Shown here in pieces: positions 61,621 through 64,000 of a DNA stretch of 64,000 bases. This DNA comes from Echinicola shivajiensis. Its GTDB lineage: Bacteria > Bacteroidota > Bacteroidia > Cytophagales > Cyclobacteriaceae. The stretch's first letter is position 1; each line of letters opens with the position of its first letter. A program made the position numbers and the translations under genes. The DNA lies in the NCBI RefSeq assembly GCF_018642165.1, contig NZ_JAHHZM010000003.1:186001-250000 (forward strand). Reading direction: 5' to 3'. Under the pieces are notes generated by a model. It saw nothing but the letters and a program-made list of their open reading frames with translations. It made no database searches and was not told the origin of the DNA.

Positions 61621-64000
61621 ATGGAAAAAAAGTCAAAGATCATATTGATGGTTTTAGGGGCAATGTTAATCATTTTATCCTTAGGCTATTTTTGGTTTTT
61701 ATCTTTTTTGGAAAAAAATGGGGTCAGCTATAGTGCTTTTGATTTTGACTATCCATCTTCAATAGAAATTCAAGGCTTAAAAGTCGGAGGATCTGACTTA
61801 GATTTGGAAATCAATGAATTGAAGTTTGATTGGGAATGGAAAGAACTTAGCAAAGGGAATTTTAAAGGGAATGATTTTTTTGTAAAAGGGGCTCGCATGA
61901 TATATTCCAGCCCATCAATTGAGAAAGATGATGAGCCGTCCAGTATAATACCTTTTTTGATCCAAAATTTACAGTTGCAAAATGTTGAGTTTATTTATTT
62001 AGATAGACAAGACAGCATAAATTGGCTAATCCCTGAACTTTTACTTTCAGGCTTTGAGTTTGATGGTGAGTTTAAGGCTGATACGCTATTGAATAGAGGC
62101 TCCAAGCTATTTTTGTCCTTTAATAATCCAACCAGTGATACTACTGAAAATGGTGATCACAGCTTTGGGGGAGAAGGGTTATTTGATATTGATCATTTGG
62201 GAATAGAGGAGGGGACCATAGAGTGTTTTTATAAAGAACAGACCTATACGCTGAGTGATTTGACTATTTCCATGGAAGATTTTAAGGGGATGGATCTTTG
62301 GGCAGCCAAATTATCCCAGTTAAACCTAACTTATCAAGACAGTCTGGACGTAGCACTTTCATTGAATGATTTCTATGTAAACAATCAGCGTGAGGGGAAA
62401 CTGGCTGATCTGAAATTTGAGTTGCCAGGACTTTCTCTTCAGGTGGATGAATTTGGTTACTCTAGTTTAAATAGGCCACATGCAATAGTTACTTTAGGAG
62501 AATCACAAGTGGCAGTTTCTTGGATTCAATTTTTTCTTCCCGAAGCCTCACTTCCCTTAGCTGGAGAGACGATGATTAAGTTTGAAGGAAAGATGGGCTA
62601 TAGCAAAGAACAGGCAATATTAGATGGATTATTTATTTCCATTTCAGAAAAGACCAATTTGAAACTTTCTGGGGAGTATTTTGCAGACACTCAAAGGGTG
62701 AGCATAGACCAGTTCAATTTTTTCACTTCTTTGTATGATCTCAGTGAAATAGGAGGGTTTGAAATTCCTGATGGGCAGAAAAATATAAATATCAGTACTG
62801 ACCTCAAAATTCAAGGAGCTAATCCTAAATATATTGTAACTGGGGATATTGGACTTGACCAACACCTGATTAATGTGCAAACCCAGTTTAATGAAATAGA
62901 TGATGGGAGTTTCCTGATTAAGTTAGGTATGAACAGCGGTCCCATAAGTTTGGAAAAGCTGCTGACCCTAATGTCCACACAAGTTTATTCTGGGGGATTT
63001 CAATTGCTTGGGAATATAGAAATCAAAAATAGTGAAGTAACTGATCTAGTATTAAACTGGGAAAGTGATACCCTAAATATTGAAAATTATGGTTTTGAAA
63101 GCCCGTGGCTTAAAATCTCATATGGAAATAATCTCTCAAGTTTGAACCTGGGATATGGCCAGGATAAATTGGAATTGTTCATGGAAACAAAAGGTTTGCC
63201 ATTGGACTTCAGTAATTTTAATTATGGGGGCTTTATTTCTGGGGAGATTCCACTTTTTAGTGAACCCCAGCAATTGGCAGGAAGGTATTATTCTAAGTTT
63301 CAAGGGGAATTTAGCAATAGGGCTGAGGCGATGGGGATGGGCCTGTCCATGGATAGTTTGACTTTTCAGCCAGCTGCTTTGGATACATTTTATATGTCAG
63401 AGTCAGAACTTATATTCCAAAAAGAGAAATATGGGGGTATAGACTTTTCTTTTCTGGTCAATGGGAAAGAAAGAATCAAGTTTTTGGGCACAGAGGAATT
63501 GGTCAGCTGGTGGAGTGACTCCAGTAGATGGGAGCAGCCCCTTCCAGATTTTAAATTTTCATTTTCATCCGCGCTGGACTCTATTTTTATAAGGCATTTG
63601 ACAGGATTTTCAGGTACCAGTTTATTGATTGAGAACTTGGATTTGCAAAGTCAAGACGGGTATAGTTCTGGATCGGTATCTTCAACTTTATTGGGTTATA
63701 ATGACTTCAATATTGAAGGTTTAAATGCTCAAGTGAACCTTGAAGATCAGAATTTTGATGGGAATTTGTTGATCAATAGTATAGATGCCCAGGCGATCAG
63801 ATTAGACAGTGTGGTGGCCAAGATTAGCCATGAGGAGCCAGATTTTTATAGGGTTAATTTGGGAACATCCCTTCCTGGGTTAAATGATCGCGCATCGCTT
63901 GGACTTGAATTGGCTAATCACCCAGAAGGTGTTTTACTTAGGTTCCAAGACACAGTTGGCATTCAGTTGGGCAGTCAAAAATGGATTCCTGAGATTAATG
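61621..64000 (+). CDS. AsmA/TamB-like large envelope protein (3' partial)
   Basis: An ATG at 61621 opens a frame that stays open to the window end (793 codons seen). The N-terminus has a basic start and one transmembrane helix (about residues 6-28, IILMVLGAMLIILSLGYFWF). Long beta-rich repeats follow, in the style IEIQGLKVGGSDLDLEINEL and LADLKFELPGLSLQVDEFGY. This fits the AsmA/TamB family of inner-membrane-anchored proteins that bridge the periplasm and act in outer-membrane lipid or protein traffic. The C-terminal DUF490-type region would lie beyond the window, so the exact subgroup is open. Confidence 0.72.
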   Translation, partial: MEKKSKIILMVLGAMLIILSLGYFWFLSFLEKNGVSYSAFDFDYPSSIEIQGLKVGGSDLDLEINELKFDWEWKELSKGNFKGNDFFVKGARMIYSSPSIEKDDEPSSIIPFLIQNLQLQNVEFIYLDRQDSINWLIPELLLSGFEFDGEFKADTLLNRGSKLFLSFNNPTSDTTENGDHSFGGEGLFDIDHLGIEEGTIECFYKEQTYTLSDLTISMEDFKGMDLWAAKLSQLNLTYQDSLDVALSLNDFYVNNQREGKLADLKFELPGLSLQVDEFGYSSLNRPHAIVTLGESQVAVSWIQFFLPEASLPLAGETMIKFEGKMGYSKEQAILDGLFISISEKTNLKLSGEYFADTQRVSIDQFNFFTSLYDLSEIGGFEIPDGQKNINISTDLKIQGANPKYIVTGDIGLDQHLINVQTQFNEIDDGSFLIKLGMNSGPISLEKLLTLMSTQVYSGGFQLLGNIEIKNSEVTDLVLNWESDTLNIENYGFESPWLKISYGNNLSSLNLGYGQDKLELFMETKGLPLDFSNFNYGGFISGEIPLFSEPQQLAGRYYSKFQGEFSNRAEAMGMGLSMDSLTFQPAALDTFYMSESELIFQKEKYGGIDFSFLVNGKERIKFLGTEELVSWWSDSSRWEQPLPDFKFSFSSALDSIFIRHLTGFSGTSLLIENLDLQSQDGYSSGSVSSTLLGYNDFNIEGLNAQVNLEDQNFDGNLLINSIDAQAIRLDSVVAKISHEEPDFYRVNLGTSLPGLNDRASLGLELANHPEGVLLRFQDTVGIQLGSQKWIPEIN

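Noticed and set aside
1-64000. tRNA, rRNA, CRISPR array or phage genes
   Set aside because: I saw no cloverleaf-like CCA-type sequences, no regular spacer-repeat series, and no phage structural genes.

Overview
The window comes from a marine-type member of the Bacteroidota, most likely a Cyclobacteriaceae relative (Echinicola / Cyclobacterium / Algoriphagus-like). The evidence is two SusC/SusD pairs, a hybrid two-component system with AraC-type output, an ECF sigma/FecR surface-signalling pair, many secreted or lipoprotein glycoside hydrolases, -7 elements of the TAnnTTTG type, and starts without Shine-Dalgarno sequences. The taxonomic guess rests on gene style only; no rRNA or tRNA gene was seen.

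Region 1 (1-7.4 kb) is a galactonate-type sugar acid locus: a 5'-cut FadR-type regulator, a KDPG/KDPGal aldolase, galactonate dehydratase (dgoD), a GntP permease and a lipoprotein lactonase. A GH110 alpha-1,3-galactosidase follows and could supply the galactose. The keto-deoxy-galactonate kinase is not in view. Region 2 (7.9-10.3 kb) is a TsdA-like di-haem cytochrome overlapping an OprD-like porin.

Region 3 (10.8-14.1 kb) is a run of four unrelated AT-rich small genes (a SMEK-domain protein, a secreted protein, a HEAT-like protein, a lipoprotein). They are separated by attC-like palindromes ending in CGTT, which looks like an integron cassette cluster without an integrase. Region 4 (14.2-22.3 kb) is mixed: a divergent HxlR regulator and NmrA/QOR2-like reductase with tandem operators, a divergent phytanoyl-CoA dioxygenase and AraC regulator, a membrane-bound YheO-PAS protein with a DUF434 protein, a small cytochrome c, and several dispersed palindromic (REP-like) elements.

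Region 5 (22.4-41.3 kb) is a polysaccharide or glycoconjugate utilization locus: GH31, a large NPCBM-domain hydrolase, GH95, a Rnk/GreA-like factor, a LytTR membrane protein, a hybrid two-component regulator and a SusC/SusD pair. Region 6 (41.7-58.6 kb) is a second locus: ECF sigma, FecR, an STN-type SusC with SusD, a calcineurin-like phosphoesterase, a GH20 hexosaminidase, a GH5 endoglycoceramidase-like enzyme, an alkaline-phosphatase/NPP-like enzyme, a sphingomyelinase-like EEP phosphodiesterase and an S1 sulfatase. This combination suggests use of sulfated or phosphorylated glycosphingolipids or similar animal glycoconjugates. Inside it, 54.2-54.65 kb holds what looks like the scar of a lost SusC/SusD operon.

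Region 7 (58.8-64 kb) has three secreted proteins of uncertain role (one a solute-binding-protein fold, one with a TolB/CsgG-like part) and the start of a large AsmA/TamB-like protein that runs off the window.

How the parts may work together (inference): surface SusCD pairs and extracytoplasmic hydrolases, phosphoesterases and a sulfatase strip Gal, Fuc, HexNAc and sulfate from host or algal glycans, and galactose-derived acids enter the galactonate route. A three-box motif with 41-42 + 21 bp geometry upstream of the GH31 cluster and in the scar may be the binding site of an AraC-type regulator, possibly the hybrid two-component protein.
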